Assembly: GCA_026415595.1 (NCBI GenBank) | Contig: JAOAGU010000045.1 | Span: forward strand, 1-7,049 | Source: Thermodesulfovibrio sp. | Lineage (GTDB): Bacteria; Nitrospirota; Thermodesulfovibrionia; Thermodesulfovibrionales; Thermodesulfovibrionaceae | Reading direction: 5' to 3' | DNA length: 7,049 nt | Part shown: positions 6,068 to 7,049 of the stretch, piece by piece | How positions within the stretch are numbered: position 1 is the stretch's first letter | Layout: each line of letters begins with the position of its first letter | Position numbers and translations under genes: made by a program | The notes under the pieces: model-generated | The model's input: the letters and a program-made list of their open reading frames with translations, nothing else | Database searches by the model: none | Told to the model about the DNA's origin: nothing

Positions 6068-7006
6068 ATGATGAAGCGTTATTATTCATTTGGAGATTAT
6101 TTAAAAGAAATTTTTGGCAAAAAAGTCTACAAAGTCAATGTAGATGCAGGTTTTACATGTCCCAATAGAGATGGTACAATTGGTACCACAGGTTGTATAT
6201 ATTGTAATAATAACTCATTTAGACCATCAAGCTGTGCACCTACAAAGCCTTTAATGGAGCAGATTATAACGGGCATAAACTATTTGAAGCAGAGATATAA
6301 GGCAAAGGCTTTTCTTGTCTATTTTCAACCTTATACAAATACCTATGCTCCAGTCAAACAACTTGAAAAACTATATACTGAAGCCCTTTCTCATCCTGAA
6401 GTCATAGGTCTTGCAATAGGAACAAGACCTGACTGTGTTGATGATGAAAAGCTTGCCTTACTTGAGGAGCTATCAAAAAAGTATTTGATTATTGTTGAGT
6501 ATGGTTTGCAATCCATATATGAAAAATCTTTAAAATACATTAAACGCGGACATGATTATTCAACATTTTTAGAGGCAGTCTATAATACTCACAATAGAGG
6601 AATATTAGTTGGAGCACATATAATTGTAGGATTGCCAACGGAAACAAGAGAGGAATCCCTTTGTATGGCAGATGAAATAAATCGTCATCCCATAAAATTT
6701 CTAAAAATACATCAACTTCAGGTTATTAAAGATACTATACTTGCACGCCTTTATGAGAAAAACCCCTTTTCTGTTTTTGATTATGACGAATATCTTAACT
6801 TTGTAGTCGATTTTATTGAAAGACTCTCTCCAGATATAGTTATACAAAGACTTTTTGCTACAGCACCTGAAGAAATTCTAATAGCACCTAAGTGGAATCG
6901 TTCTAAACAACAGATTTTAAACGATATAAATAGAAGACTCGAGGAGAGAAATGCTTGCCAGGGTTCAAAGTGCTCATTTAATAGGCATAGAGCCCTATGC
7001 TATTGA
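6068..7006 (+). CDS. Radical SAM protein of the TIGR01212 (YhcC/YtqA) family
   Basis: This is a 312-residue Elp3-like radical SAM protein of a widespread family whose reaction is not known to me. The N-terminal segment VDAGFTCPNRDGTIGTTGC and the following IYC hold the cluster cysteines Cys31, Cys43 and Cys46. They are spaced CX11CX2C, the long form typical of this family in place of CX3CX2C. The radical SAM barrel continues with YFQPYTNTYAP (85-95), IGTRPDCV (117-124), VEYGLQS (143-149) and GAHIIVGLPTET (182-193). The family-type ending with a QG pair is present at 298-299. About 13 further residues (SKCSFNRHRALCY) follow, encoded where the next gene overlaps. The start could be ATG 6068 or the adjacent ATG 6071; only a weak A/G-rich stretch precedes them. 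The gene follows the tonB-like gene by 40 nt and overlaps the next by 56 nt. Confidence 0.92.
   Translation: MMKRYYSFGDYLKEIFGKKVYKVNVDAGFTCPNRDGTIGTTGCIYCNNNSFRPSSCAPTKPLMEQIITGINYLKQRYKAKAFLVYFQPYTNTYAPVKQLEKLYTEALSHPEVIGLAIGTRPDCVDDEKLALLEELSKKYLIIVEYGLQSIYEKSLKYIKRGHDYSTFLEAVYNTHNRGILVGAHIIVGLPTETREESLCMADEINRHPIKFLKIHQLQVIKDTILARLYEKNPFSVFDYDEYLNFVVDFIERLSPDIVIQRLFATAPEEILIAPKWNRSKQQILNDINRRLEERNACQGSKCSFNRHRALCY
6943..6946 (+). promoter_or_regulatory. Ribosome binding site of the yifB-like gene
   Basis: GGAG within GAGGAGAGAA lies 4 nt before the ATG at 6951 and inside the radical SAM coding sequence. It is the best Shine-Dalgarno match in the window and fixes the start of the downstream gene. 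Confidence 0.65.
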
Positions 7007-7049
7007 TGTAGAAGTTGATATTGCGCAGCGGGGGCTTCCACACTTTAAC
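6951..7049 (+). CDS. YifB/ComM-family Mg-chelatase-like AAA+ protein, N-terminal fragment cut by the window end
   Basis: The 33 codons read MLARVQSAHLIGIEPYAIDV followed by EVDIAQRGLPHFN. This is the characteristic start of the YifB/ComM family: ML.RV.SA.L.GIE, then VEVD and GLP.F. These proteins of about 500 residues have an N-terminal S5-like domain, an AAA+ Mg-chelatase-type ATPase and a C-terminal domain; ComM is a branch-migration helicase in natural transformation. Only the beginning of the first domain is present, so the ATPase motifs cannot be checked. The start is well supported by GGAG at 6943-6946. The first 56 nt overlap the 3' end of the radical SAM gene in another frame, suggesting translational coupling. 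The gene continues beyond 7049. Confidence 0.85.
   Translation, partial: MLARVQSAHLIGIEPYAIDVEVDIAQRGLPHFN

Overview
The window is an AT-rich (roughly one third G+C), gene-dense bacterial stretch with every recognisable gene on the + strand and almost no non-coding DNA. The gene set (SelB, a double-PDZ HtrA protease, a membrane PIN/TRAM protein, a fused IspDF, a TonB-type protein, a TIGR01212-type radical SAM protein and the start of a YifB/ComM protein) and the lysine/isoleucine-rich proteins point to a Gram-negative-type, probably anaerobic and possibly thermophilic bacterium. A Thermodesulfovibrio-like Nitrospirota member is my best guess, but this is inference from style and gene content and not a database match.

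Left part (1-5256): a tight run of four genes. A selB fragment that lacks its first ~100 codons is followed after 3 nt by htrA. The htrA stop overlaps the start of the PIN/TRAM gene (ATGA), and ispDF follows 26 nt later. This looks like one transcription unit, ending at a strong intrinsic terminator (about 5309-5348). Only SelB concerns selenocysteine; the other genes cover envelope proteolysis, a membrane-bound PIN-domain protein and isoprenoid (MEP pathway) synthesis.

Middle (5257-5355): a short but structured junction. A sigma70-like promoter (5253-5282), a 9-bp hairpin and a 14-15-bp terminator hairpin with a U-tract all lie upstream of the TonB-type gene. The first in-frame ATG of that gene (5335) sits in the 3' arm of the terminator, so I prefer the ATG at 5356.

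Right part (5356-7049): a TonB-like energy-transducing protein, then a TIGR01212-type radical SAM protein whose ATG lies only 5 nt after a possible -10 element, then the first 33 codons of a YifB/ComM AAA+ protein that overlaps the radical SAM gene by 56 nt and runs off the window.

I see no CRISPR array, tRNA, rRNA, insertion sequence or defence cassette, and no convincing new multi-gene system. The points most worth a second look are the broken 5' end of selB (an in-frame stop and unrelated sequence where the GTPase P-loop half should be) and the promoter/terminator arrangement in front of the TonB gene.
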